Source: Nostoc sp. 'Peltigera membranacea cyanobiont' 210A (GTDB lineage Bacteria; Cyanobacteriota; Cyanobacteriia; Cyanobacteriales; Nostocaceae). From it: a stretch of DNA of 42,028 nt. The notes beneath the pieces were generated by a model. The model saw nothing but the letters and a program-made list of their open reading frames with translations, ran no database searches and was not told where the DNA came from. A program made the position numbers and the translations under genes. Below, in pieces: positions 32,576-40,876 of the stretch (positions are counted from its first letter, which is position 1; each line of letters begins with the position of its first letter). Location of the stretch: the NCBI RefSeq assembly GCF_002246015.1, contig NZ_NOLJ01000003.1, positions 648,124 through 690,151 on the forward strand, given 5' to 3'.

Positions 32576-34291
32576 CTATGGTGTTGGGAACTTTTTTTTT
32601 ACGGGTTTGGCTCCTTTTATATCCAATAATTGAGCTAATTCGGTTGTATTCAATGACTTGACGAGACTCAAACCAAGAGACTTACTAGAAATGCTTTGAG
32701 TGTAGGCGGCGTTCAGGTACGGTGTGTATTGCGGCTTGCCTGCAATGTATGTTTGGAAGAAAGGTAAACTCAAAACATTCATGTAACGACGTGCTTGAGA
32801 AGCATCGCCAATCATATCGGCAGGTAATGCTACTTGTTGATTTGCAGGGTTTGCATTGCCAATGATGGAAAAGTGTGTACCACCAACAAGCATGACGAGA
32901 TACTTTTGGGAATTTGCCAACCAGGAGAAAGGTAAAATTTGCTCGGATAAAGCTGGTGCAACTGTATCATCACTACTGCTGACAATCATTACTGGAGTTT
33001 TGATTTGACTTAAGCCCGCTTTGCCGAAAATCGAACTAGTAATGGGATTAACTGCGATCGCAGCTTTTACTCTCTCATCCCGCAGGTTATAATCTTTGCC
33101 AGACTTACTAATGCTCAATTCTAAAGCGCGACACTGGAGCAGTAAAGACATATTCCAGGTATTTTGTAGTGCTGCTGGTTGACAGTCTTGTTTTAGCTGC
33201 TCAAAGTTGATTTTAGCGCCTGCCAGGGCTAAGGCTGTGTAGCCTCCCAAAGATTGACCAAATACTCCGACTTGTTGCAGATTTAGGCGACCTTTAAACC
33301 GTGAATCAGATTGATTACCTTTTTGCAATTGATTCAGTATGTATGTTATGTCCATTGGTCGGTCTTGAAATTCACTTGGTTCTGCTACTTCAATGGCGCG
33401 TCCTTTTAGCAGAGAACGCAATTGTTTCGCATCACTACCAGGGTGATTGGGAACAACGACGGCAAATCCGTAAGAAGCTAGATGAGTGGCTAAATATTGA
33501 AAGTTACTGCTGTCTAAACCCAAGCCGTGAGAAATGACAATTACCGGTGCAGTCTTCTGGACATTGGGAATGTAAACATCAGTCAATAAAAGCCGATTGC
33601 GGGTTGAGTCGAAAAACTTCAGGATGTATTTTTGCGACTTAAATTTTCCCGGAACCTTTAAATCGGGCAATTGCGAGAAATTGGGTTGGGAAATGCCATC
33701 AGCTTCTATTTTAGACTTTTGGGAAACAGATGCGATCGCCTGATGGGTTTGGTTAACAAGTTTCTCCAATTCCGTAGCTATTTCCAAAGTCTCGGCGACA
33801 TCAAGGCGAATGCTGCTGGTGGGATATTTACGTAACACATTTAAAAGTGTCAAGCCTCCCGATTCACCAGAGGCTAAAATTAGCGCCGAACGCAAAGCAC
33901 TAAATCCTGGTTCTGGTTGAGAAGATTTATTTATAATCACTTGCGTCAATCGATGCAGTAAAAATTCTCCTTGTGGTGTGTAGAGAAGTTGCGAAACTAC
34001 TACTGGACTAACTTTCACACGATTAAGCAAAATCCGCCGCAATTCTTGAAGCTGTTCTAGAGGCAGATATCGCTGATAGGCTGCTAAGTCTTCGTTAATT
34101 ACACCTGTTTTGGCGTAGTTCTCTAAAGTTGTGACTGAAATTGAAAGCTCCAAAGCTGAATAAGATGCATAAATCCGCTCTGCTGCCAAGACAGAATTAC
34201 TAATTCCAAATGTTGGCAGCACCATTGAAAGAACCAGCAATAAAGAATTTTTTCTGAGGGTGCTGGCCCAATTACCAAACAAACTATTCAT
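32576..34291 (-). CDS. Secreted DUF1400 alpha/beta hydrolase
   Basis: This 571-residue cyanobacterial hydrolase has a signal peptide (SLLLVLSMVLPTFGISNSVL with cut after AA near residue 36). The following DUF1400 helical domain (ASYSALELSISVTTLENYAK, VINEDLAAYQRYLPLEQLQE) occupies residues to about 150. The hydrolase domain has VIVISHGLGLDSSNFQYLAT, VVVPNHPGSDAKQL, VGVFGQSLGGYTALALAG (GQSLG nucleophile elbow), VMIVSSSDDTVAPALS (acid) and GGTHFSII (His). It resembles PAF-acetylhydrolase-like esterases exported to the periplasm. Substrate is unknown. Confidence 0.85.
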   Translation of the reverse strand: MNSLFGNWASTLRKNSLLLVLSMVLPTFGISNSVLAAERIYASYSALELSISVTTLENYAKTGVINEDLAAYQRYLPLEQLQELRRILLNRVKVSPVVVSQLLYTPQGEFLLHRLTQVIINKSSQPEPGFSALRSALILASGESGGLTLLNVLRKYPTSSIRLDVAETLEIATELEKLVNQTHQAIASVSQKSKIEADGISQPNFSQLPDLKVPGKFKSQKYILKFFDSTRNRLLLTDVYIPNVQKTAPVIVISHGLGLDSSNFQYLATHLASYGFAVVVPNHPGSDAKQLRSLLKGRAIEVAEPSEFQDRPMDITYILNQLQKGNQSDSRFKGRLNLQQVGVFGQSLGGYTALALAGAKINFEQLKQDCQPAALQNTWNMSLLLQCRALELSISKSGKDYNLRDERVKAAIAVNPITSSIFGKAGLSQIKTPVMIVSSSDDTVAPALSEQILPFSWLANSQKYLVMLVGGTHFSIIGNANPANQQVALPADMIGDASQARRYMNVLSLPFFQTYIAGKPQYTPYLNAAYTQSISSKSLGLSLVKSLNTTELAQLLDIKGAKPVKKKFPTP

Positions 34292-34798
34292 CGCTCAACT
34301 ATTTCGGTGGTCTGGTTTTCTCAGGTGTTGGCTTTGGTAGTTATTCGGGCGCCCTGCTTAGTTTCTTTAAAGTTATTAGCCTCAATTTTATCAAAACAGA
34401 ATTTAGGAGTCAGGAGTTATAATTCACGATGAATTATGTATGACTTGCGAATGTAGCTGGCTTAAAATAATAGGTATAAATGGGTTTAGAATTTCCACTA
34501 AATCTTAGATTTAGTAGTCAAAAAAAGTAGTGATTCCCAATGCCCTAGTAATTTATTCTGACTCCTGAATTCTGATTTTTGAATTCTTTTTCAAGGATAT
34601 TTCGGCTATAAAGTCAACAATCAAATCCTACAAAGTCACGCAGATGGGTAAAGTATCCGACTGACTTCAGTAGTTTGCCTTCACTATTAAATCATAACAA
34701 ATAAAAAATAGTCTGCCTCAGTATTTATGTTGTAGCTTTGAATATTGCACAAATTCACTAGCTGAAAAATCCAGTAAAAATCCTGAAAAATATGGCGA
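34292..34798. other. 507-bp gene-free stretch
   Basis: No frame is supported. The part next to the hydrolase start probably carries its promoter. Copies of the GGAGTCAG/CTGACTCC-type repeat occur at about 34404 and 34560, with CTGAATTCTGA adjacent, related to the tandem units inside the GH38 gene. The remainder is AT-rich without clear structure. Confidence 0.5.
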
Positions 34799-35734
34799 TT
34801 AATCAGCTTTTCCCAAGGCGATCGCTACTGAACCTGTAACTACTAAACCCGCTCCAAATATTGCTATGAGGGTGAAGTGTTCTGGCGGTATCCAAGCAGG
34901 TGCAATAACTGATACAACCGCGACTGCTATTAATGTCACAATGGGAGCTAAAGCTATTACTGCACTTACTCGTGATGCTTCCCAATGTTGTAATGATTCA
35001 GAAAAAGCACCGTAAGCGATTAAGGTATTCAAGGCACAAAAAATCAACATTCCTAAATGAAAAGTATCAAGTATAAAAAGTGATTTAACTTTGGCTAGAG
35101 GAGTGAATAATAAAGCACAGCCTCCATAAATAATCAGCATGATGCTGGTGGAAGATAAAGATTGTAATAACTGCTTTTGTGCCAAAGCATAAATAGCCCA
35201 AGCTGTTGCTCCTAGCGCAATCAAAACACTGCCTATTATATATGTGCCATGTGCTGTAATTAAATTCGTTAGTTGTTCGCAAAAAAATAAAAGATAACCA
35301 CAAATCATCACACTAACGCCAATCCATTGGGACAGGCGATAACGTTCTTTAAAAATTACTAACCCTCCAAAACCTAATAAAAGGCTAGATAATTGAATGA
35401 GAACTTCAGCGTTAGCAGGTGATGTTAATGCTAAACCTTGGGTAAACGAAAAGTAATTAATCCCTAAAAATATTGTCGCGATCGCTAATAATTTTCCAGA
35501 AGCAGAGCGCAGTTGTTCTAATTTGGGTAATTTGCCGCGTATCCCTAAATAGACAGCAAGCAATATAAATGATACTAAAAAACGAAACCAAATAACGGTA
35601 TAGACATCAAGTACTTGTAGAGTTACTGCAAGAGCAATAGGTAAAATTCCCCACAAAAACACTGTCAATAGCGATAACGCTAGCCCTAAGCGCCACCGAC
35701 CAGAACTCTGATGTAGTAACATTAAAATATCCAA
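34799..35734 (-). CDS. EamA/DMT-family transporter
   Basis: This 311-residue integral membrane protein has about ten hydrophobic helices in two EamA repeats. LALSLLTVFLWGILPIALAV and VIWFRFLVSFILLAVYLGI open the first, and SVLIALGATAWAIYALAQKQ opens the second; ALNTLIAYGAFSESLQHW and APIVTLIAVAVVSVIAP follow. The family exports metabolites such as amino acids or nucleosides, and no substrate can be assigned. It is monocistronic. In its upstream region, shared with the di-haem protein gene, lies a dyad at 35902. Confidence 0.85.
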   Translation of the reverse strand: MDILMLLHQSSGRWRLGLALSLLTVFLWGILPIALAVTLQVLDVYTVIWFRFLVSFILLAVYLGIRGKLPKLEQLRSASGKLLAIATIFLGINYFSFTQGLALTSPANAEVLIQLSSLLLGFGGLVIFKERYRLSQWIGVSVMICGYLLFFCEQLTNLITAHGTYIIGSVLIALGATAWAIYALAQKQLLQSLSSTSIMLIIYGGCALLFTPLAKVKSLFILDTFHLGMLIFCALNTLIAYGAFSESLQHWEASRVSAVIALAPIVTLIAVAVVSVIAPAWIPPEHFTLIAIFGAGLVVTGSVAIALGKAD

Positions 35735-35901
35735 AAAATAGGACTGATAAGTAAGTTATATCTAATTTAAATATCTGAACATTTTATCAAACTCTTATCG
35801 ATAAAATATATTAATAGTTTAGTTAATGCAAATTCAATATATATTAACTAATTTATCCAAATCAATTTATTATTCGTAGCCCAAAGAGTTTTTTTTGTAT
35901 T

Positions 35902-35925
35902 CACGTAAAATTCGTAATTTACGTG
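35902..35925. promoter_or_regulatory. Candidate operator dyad upstream of the di-haem protein gene
   Basis: CACGTAAA and TTTACGTG are perfect 8-base arms separated by eight bases, about 60-100 bases before the cytochrome gene start and within the shared divergent intergenic region. Spacing of half-sites by about one to two helical turns is typical of a dimeric regulator. The regulator is not known. Confidence 0.4.
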
Positions 35926-36003
35926 TTCATTTTACATGAATATTAAATTTAAAACTTCCTCGTAAATGTATACTTTATCTCGGTGTTACTTTATAATACA
36001 ACT

Positions 36004-38151
36004 ATGGGGATTATACCCATAATCAGCTTAGTAATCTTTACGACTGCCTTATCTAGTTACTTATTGCTGACCTCAAGAGGTCGATTTTTGCTCAAATCTT
36101 TGGTGACAAAAATAAAGCGGCAAGAGTGGAGATTCAGATATGGCAAGCCTAACTACTTGAGATCGAGATTTACAAGGACTATAACAATTGCTGTAATTAT
36201 TCTGGCAGCAGTAATAGCTGGAAATACTGTATCGGCAGAGGTTACGGGGTCGCCTCCAGTTTCGCTCAAGAGCGTATCGGTTCCAGAACCTGACAATCTT
36301 GGAGACTTCGTAAAAGACAAAACGGCTGCAATCAAATTAGGAAAGACTCTTTTTTGGGATATGCAGGTTGGGAGCGATGGAAAGACCTCCTGTGCTAGTT
36401 GTCACTTCCATGCTGGAGCTGACAATAGATCCAAAAATCAGATTGCTCCTGGGCTTTTGCGGGTCAACGCCGACGGTACAGAGAATCCAGATTCAGTTTT
36501 TAATGTCGGCGGGCTACCAAACTATCAGCTCAAACCAGAAGATTTTCCCTTCCACAAGCTGTCAAACCCAAACGATCCTACGACTATTGTCTCTGACCGT
36601 AACGATGTTACTTCTTCTCAGGGGATCTTCAATACAAAGTTTGTGGATGTCACACCTGGGAATGCAGAAGACAAAGTTACAACCGAGCCAGATCCGGTGT
36701 TTAACGTGGGAGGTATCAATGTGCGACGCGTCGAGCCGCGTAACACGCCAACCGTGATTAATGCTGCATTCAACTTCCGCAACTTCTGGGACGGAAGGGC
36801 ACAAAACATCTTTAATGGGGTAAATCCCTTCGGTTTAAGAGATCCTAACGCTGCTGTTGTCAAGGCAGTAAACCCAAATAGTCTAGAATTTGTGAAAGTC
36901 AGCCTGAAGAATTCATCTTTGGCATCCCAAGCAGTTGGGCCGCCACTCAGTTCCTTTGAATCGTCCGCAGATGGTCGCACTTTTCAAGAAATTGGTGATA
37001 AGTTCGGGCGAATTGACAAAAGATCCCTCAGCGTTGGTAAGGGTAAAAAGCTTCCCCGAAAACTTGCGAAAAAGTTATTACCTCTGAGACCGCTAGGTAA
37101 ACAGCTTGTACATCCACAAGACAGCGTTTTAGGTAAAGATAGTAGATCGCCTAAACCTGGACTTAAAGATAGAACCTACACTCAGATGATTCAAGATGCC
37201 TTCAAGCCGGAGTGGTGGAAGTCTAATCGACTCATCCAAGTTGACTCTGAAGGTAGACGGACTTTTGTCAAAAAGCCCGATCGCTCTTTGCAGACTAATG
37301 AGTATACATTGCTAGAGTACAACTTCTCGCTATTCTTTGGGCTGGCAGTTCAGTTGTATGAGTCTACGCTCATTTCCTATGATACGCCTTACGATCGCTA
37401 CTTGGAAGGCGACGCCAACGCTCTCACCGATCAGCAGAAACTAGGGAAAGAACTATTCAACAGTAAGGGGTGCGCCGGTTGCCACGCTGGATTAGAATTA
37501 ACCACGGCTTCAGTAAGCAGCGTGGCTAAAGACGGACGAATCAAACGTGCGCCGTTCGGCCCAAGATCCCCTGAGGACAATGGTTTCTTCAATATCGGCG
37601 TCAGACCGCCCACAGACGACCCCGGTTTGGGTGGTCATGACGGTTTGCAGGGTAACGGTCAAGGTAATCCGCTTTCAGAAGCACGATTGGCTCAGTTGGG
37701 TAAATTTAAGGATCTCCTTGGCGAAAATCCCCCAACTCTTAGTCCACCGTTGAATTCCAGTGAAACTGTGTTTGCAAACGGAGCTTTCAAAGCACCTGGA
37801 CTTCGCAATGTCGAACTCACTGCTCCCTACTTTCACAACGGAGGTCAGGCGACTCTAGAGCAAGTGATTGATTTTTACAATCGGGGTGGTGATTTTGGAG
37901 TACTTCCACCGCTAAATCTGTCACCAGAAGAAAAACAGGAATTGGTCGCCTTTTTAAAAGGACTGACTGATGACCGAGTTCGGTTTGATAAAGCGCCCTT
38001 TGACCATCCACAATTGTTTATCCCTAATGGACATGTGGGTAACACTAATTACGTTGTCAATGACGGCACTGGTAAAGCTACAGATGACACAGTGGAAATT
38101 CCTGCTGTTGGTAGGAGTGGTAATGGTGGTACACCAAATTTCCTGAGTTAA
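36004..38151 (+). CDS. Di-haem cytochrome c peroxidase/MauG-like protein
   Basis: The 715-residue protein has two CxxCH haem sites, CASCH (about residue 130) and CAGCH (about residue 490). Both lie in contexts of the bacterial cytochrome c peroxidase family: LGKTLFWDMQVGSDGKTSCA, LGKELFNSKGCAGCHAG and AFKAPGLRNVELTAPYFHNG. It is about twice the usual length, with a long middle region (RNTPTVINAAFNFRNFWDGR is the conserved substrate-side block). Two N-terminal hydrophobic segments (residues 5-28 and 60-75) suggest export or anchoring so that haem is attached in the lumen or periplasm. The ATG at 36004 is chosen over GTG 35983. Confidence 0.85.
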   Translation: MGIIPIISLVIFTTALSSYLLLTSRGRFLLKSLVTKIKRQEWRFRYGKPNYLRSRFTRTITIAVIILAAVIAGNTVSAEVTGSPPVSLKSVSVPEPDNLGDFVKDKTAAIKLGKTLFWDMQVGSDGKTSCASCHFHAGADNRSKNQIAPGLLRVNADGTENPDSVFNVGGLPNYQLKPEDFPFHKLSNPNDPTTIVSDRNDVTSSQGIFNTKFVDVTPGNAEDKVTTEPDPVFNVGGINVRRVEPRNTPTVINAAFNFRNFWDGRAQNIFNGVNPFGLRDPNAAVVKAVNPNSLEFVKVSLKNSSLASQAVGPPLSSFESSADGRTFQEIGDKFGRIDKRSLSVGKGKKLPRKLAKKLLPLRPLGKQLVHPQDSVLGKDSRSPKPGLKDRTYTQMIQDAFKPEWWKSNRLIQVDSEGRRTFVKKPDRSLQTNEYTLLEYNFSLFFGLAVQLYESTLISYDTPYDRYLEGDANALTDQQKLGKELFNSKGCAGCHAGLELTTASVSSVAKDGRIKRAPFGPRSPEDNGFFNIGVRPPTDDPGLGGHDGLQGNGQGNPLSEARLAQLGKFKDLLGENPPTLSPPLNSSETVFANGAFKAPGLRNVELTAPYFHNGGQATLEQVIDFYNRGGDFGVLPPLNLSPEEKQELVAFLKGLTDDRVRFDKAPFDHPQLFIPNGHVGNTNYVVNDGTGKATDDTVEIPAVGRSGNGGTPNFLS

Positions 38152-38191
38152 TCTCATTTCACGACGAAATACCTGAATACAGATAGATATG

Positions 38192-38222
38192 TAGGGATGT
38201 ACAAATGTACGTCCCTATTTTT
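38192..38222 (+). terminator. Rho-independent terminator
   Basis: TAGGGATGTAC, a 4-base loop and GTACGTCCCTA form an 11-bp stem with one G-T pair, followed by five T. It lies 41 bases after the di-haem gene stop. Confidence 0.75.
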
Positions 38223-38253
38223 GCGATTTGGTGCAATTGCGAAGTTCGTAGTG

Positions 38254-38405
38254 ATATCATGTCCGCATAATTAGGGCTTGCTAACCACAGTCATTGCACC
38301 CCACCCCTTAATCCCCTCCCCGCAAGCGGGGAGGGGAGACAAAGCGGTAGCTTTGGCGGGGGTGGGGTTCTTCGGGGTTAATAAGCAATCAAGCGGACAT
38401 GATAT
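38254..38405. mobile_element. MITE-like element, copy 2
   Basis: 152 bp with the same exact terminal repeats ATATCATGTCCGC/GCGGACATGATAT as copy 1 (22869-23015) and a nearly identical interior in reverse orientation (for example GCTAACCACAGTCATTGCAC here and its inverse there). It sits in the gap between two convergent genes. Confidence 0.85.
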
Positions 38406-38521
38406 GAGGGCTTTAGCCCTCAAGCCAAGGACTAAAGTCCTTACTACAAACTTATTCACCTTACTCAATACTCAGCACTCTTCAAAATTGATGTGGTGGA
38501 CTAGTAGTTACGATCGCTTGA

Positions 38522-39823
38522 CTAACGAGTGCCATCGCCAAGTATTGGTTGTATATTACTAACTTTGGTATTGTCTAGGTAATTATAGACTCTTCTGGAA
38601 ACTTCACGGACAAAATCCCCAGCTTTAGGATCGTAGTTTGGTCTTTGCACCAAAACACCTGCTAAATAGCTTTTGCCGTTGGGCATTTGAATAATACCCG
38701 CATCACCGATGATAAATCTCAATGTACCAGTTTTGTGGGCAATGGTCGCTCCTTGGCCGATACCAGCTGGTAGTAAACTATTGGTTTTCACATGGCGCAT
38801 AATGCCTAAAACTCGATCGCGGCTACTTGGGGATAACAAACGATTATTAGAAACTAACGCCGCCAATCTGACTAAATCTTTGGAACTAGTTGTATTTGTG
38901 CCGCCGATGTCTGGAAGTAGATTCCGAAGTGCTGTATTTTGCAATCCCCAGCTACGAAAACGTTGACTAACTTTTGTGGCACCACCCAAGCGATCGAGAA
39001 CCAGATTAGTGGCGGTATTATCGCTGATTGTCATCATCAAGGTAGCAGTTTCCAGGACACTAAATTTAGTGCCGATGGGTTTGTATTGCATAATTCCAGA
39101 TTCGCCAACCTTTAAATCGCGCCGCATCACTAATTTATCGGTGAGCTTAATTCTACCTGCGTCTATTTCTTGAAAAAGAGCCACTAATAAGGGAAATTTG
39201 ATTGTACTGGCAGCAGCAAATCTTTTTTCGCCATTAATATCTATATAGTTTCCTGTATCTAAATCTAAGAAAAATATTCCTGGATTTAATGATTTATAAC
39301 TTGCTAACAAAGTACGAATTTGAGAAGTGATACCAGCCATCTCTTGACCAAGATTCACAACTCCGGCAAATGTCGATGCATCTGTGGATTTGATGGCAAT
39401 ATCTTCTCTATTTTCTCCAACAATGGGATTACTCTGACGGTTAAATGAATTGAATTTGAAACTCCAATGAGAACGGGAATCTCCTTTAACTGATATATTT
39501 TGGGAAGTAACATCATAACCAGGAGCTAACTCGACGACAAAACGAGTGGTTTGAGGGTCTGGTTTGCCGAGGCGAATTTCTTTTACCGCCTTACCAAAAC
39601 TTCGTTTGACAGTATCAGAATTAAAATTAGTTCCAGGTAAGTCAATCACCAATCTATTAGGATTATCTAATAAAAAGGCTTTTGGTTCTATTCCCGAAGT
39701 GGTAGTTAGGTCTAATTGATTTTGGCTAGAATCATAGTACCAAGACTGTAATTGTGAGGCTTTAGCTTGTCCTGCAACTAGAACCAAACTGCTTAAACCA
39801 ATCGCCAGTAGATGTGATTTCAT
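38522..39823 (-). CDS. AMIN-domain serine hydrolase (class A beta-lactamase fold)
   Basis: This 433-residue exported protein (ATG 39823; TTG 39844 is less likely) starts with a signal peptide, KSHLLAIGLSSLVLVAGQ with cut after KA. An AMIN domain (residues 25-125: LQSWYYDSSQNQLDLTTT, RLVIDLPGTNFN, RFVVELAPGYDV) should target the cell wall or septum. The C-terminal half has serine beta-lactamase/DD-peptidase motifs: AASTIKFPLL (SxxK, Ser206/Lys209), TISDNTATNL (SDN) and AHKTGTLRF (KTG). The omega-loop Glu of true class A beta-lactamases is not visible, so it may be a penicillin-binding or wall-editing hydrolase rather than a drug-resistance enzyme. Confidence 0.85.
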   Translation of the reverse strand: MKSHLLAIGLSSLVLVAGQAKASQLQSWYYDSSQNQLDLTTTSGIEPKAFLLDNPNRLVIDLPGTNFNSDTVKRSFGKAVKEIRLGKPDPQTTRFVVELAPGYDVTSQNISVKGDSRSHWSFKFNSFNRQSNPIVGENREDIAIKSTDASTFAGVVNLGQEMAGITSQIRTLLASYKSLNPGIFFLDLDTGNYIDINGEKRFAAASTIKFPLLVALFQEIDAGRIKLTDKLVMRRDLKVGESGIMQYKPIGTKFSVLETATLMMTISDNTATNLVLDRLGGATKVSQRFRSWGLQNTALRNLLPDIGGTNTTSSKDLVRLAALVSNNRLLSPSSRDRVLGIMRHVKTNSLLPAGIGQGATIAHKTGTLRFIIGDAGIIQMPNGKSYLAGVLVQRPNYDPKAGDFVREVSRRVYNYLDNTKVSNIQPILGDGTR

Positions 39824-40131
39824 GTTGTGAATGTGGGTGTGCAAGTAAGGAGTAACTAATCAGGTTTACTTAGATTGTTTTCTGATGACTGTGCTGAACT
39901 TCCGGAGAAAAAGTCATAAATCCCGTTGAGTTATTTTTACTAGATGAGGTTTGGGATTAGATAAGCACGATAAATCATCATTACTTATTAAAAGTAAATC
40001 GCTGACAGTTTAATTTGTGTGTGAGTTGACAACAACAGAAATTGTTAATCTAGCGGAAGGACGAGCAAAGAATTAATTATGTTTCCAGACATTTTGACCT
40101 CTCTCCTTTGAGGCTTACTCCTTTTCCCTCT
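39824..40131. other. Intergenic gap before the minisatellite
   Basis: This AT-rich region presumably carries the promoter of the AMIN-domain gene. No coding frame or clear hairpin is supported. Confidence 0.4.
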
Positions 40132-40164
40132 CTTCTCTACGAGAGGCTGCGCCAACGAGACGCT
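40132..40164. repeat. Dispersed repeat unit
   Basis: CTTCTCTACGAGAGGCTGCG followed by CCAACGAGACGCT. The first 28 bases agree with 15301-15328 apart from a few changes, and the first part with 1227-1248. It is one of several repeat families scattered in intergenic DNA here. Confidence 0.7.
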
Positions 40165-40232
40165 GTGCGAACCCAGGGAAGCGGCTGGGGGTGGGGGTTA
40201 GGTCTGTATTTCACGCAATTGAGAACCGCTAT

Positions 40233-40631
40233 ATTTGTTATTTCGGCGAACGCATTTGTTATTTCGGCGAACGCATTTGTTATTTCGGCGAACGCATTTG
40301 CTATTTCGGCGTACTCATTTGCTATTTCGGCGTACTCATTTGCTATTTCGGCGAACGCATTTGCTATTTCGGCGTACTCATTTGCTATTTCGGCGATCGC
40401 ATTTGTTACTTTGGCGTACGCATTTGCTATTTCGGCGATCGCATTTGTTACTTTGGCGTACGCATTTGCTATTTCGGCGTACGCATTTGTTACTTTGGCG
40501 AACTCATTTGTTACTTTGGCGATCGCATTTGTTACTTTGGCGATCGCATTTGTTACTTTGGCGATCGCATTTGTTATTTTGGCGATCGCATTTGTTACTT
40601 TGGCGATCGCATTTGTTATTTCAGCGTGTCA
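40233..40631. repeat. 21-bp minisatellite, 18 full units plus one degenerate
   Basis: Units have the form ATTTGYTAYTTYGGCG then a 5-base variable end (AACGC, TACTC, ATCGC, TACGC or AACTC). Units 1-3 are identical; the ATCGC end appears first at unit 8 and dominates units 14-18, where GGCGATCGCATTTG contains the HIP1 octamer. Because 21 is a multiple of three, all three forward frames are open for 130-160 codons as heptapeptide repeats (AFVISAN, RICYFGE, THLLFRR); none has a convincing start or known family, so I do not call a gene. Confidence 0.95.
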
Positions 40632-40669
40632 TTACTCAAATGTTGCAAAAAAATGTAGCAAAAAAAATT

Positions 40670-40744
40670 GTAGGTTGGGTGAAGGCTTTGCGTAACCCAA
40701 CATCCTGATATGTGTTGGGTTGCGCTCCGCTCCACCCAACCTAC
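40670..40744. repeat. Palindromic element
   Basis: GTAGGTTGGGT and ACCCAACCTAC are perfect outer arms. Inner arms GTAACCCAACA and TGTTGGGTTGC pair almost fully. This TGGGTTGCGCTCCGCTCC-containing type of palindrome looks like a dispersed repeat. Confidence 0.75.
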
Positions 40745-40876
40745 ATCTAATGCTCACAAATCTCAAAAACGTATTGCTTACACATTTAAAGGGCGATCGC
40801 ACTCAAAAATCTCAAAAACACAAAGAGTGATTCCAAGAGCGATCGCAAATCCTCACAAATCTCAAAAACTCTCACA

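Noticed and set aside
36368..36757. 129-residue frame within the di-haem gene
   Set aside because: It lies inside a well-supported gene with haem motifs in the other frame; a shadow frame.
38278..38562. Frames across the MITE-like copy 2
   Set aside because: They translate the inverted-repeat element, which has no protein signature.
38522..39823. Functional beta-lactamase for drug resistance
   Set aside because: SxxK, SDN and KTG motifs are present, but the omega-loop Glu is not visible and an AMIN wall-targeting domain is attached, so resistance cannot be claimed.
40233..40631. CRISPR-like array
   Set aside because: Units are directly adjacent 21-mers without unique spacers and there are no cas genes.
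40191..40708. Repeat-peptide reading frames over the minisatellite as genes
   Set aside because: They are open in three frames simply because the unit is 21 bp long; none has a plausible start site or family.
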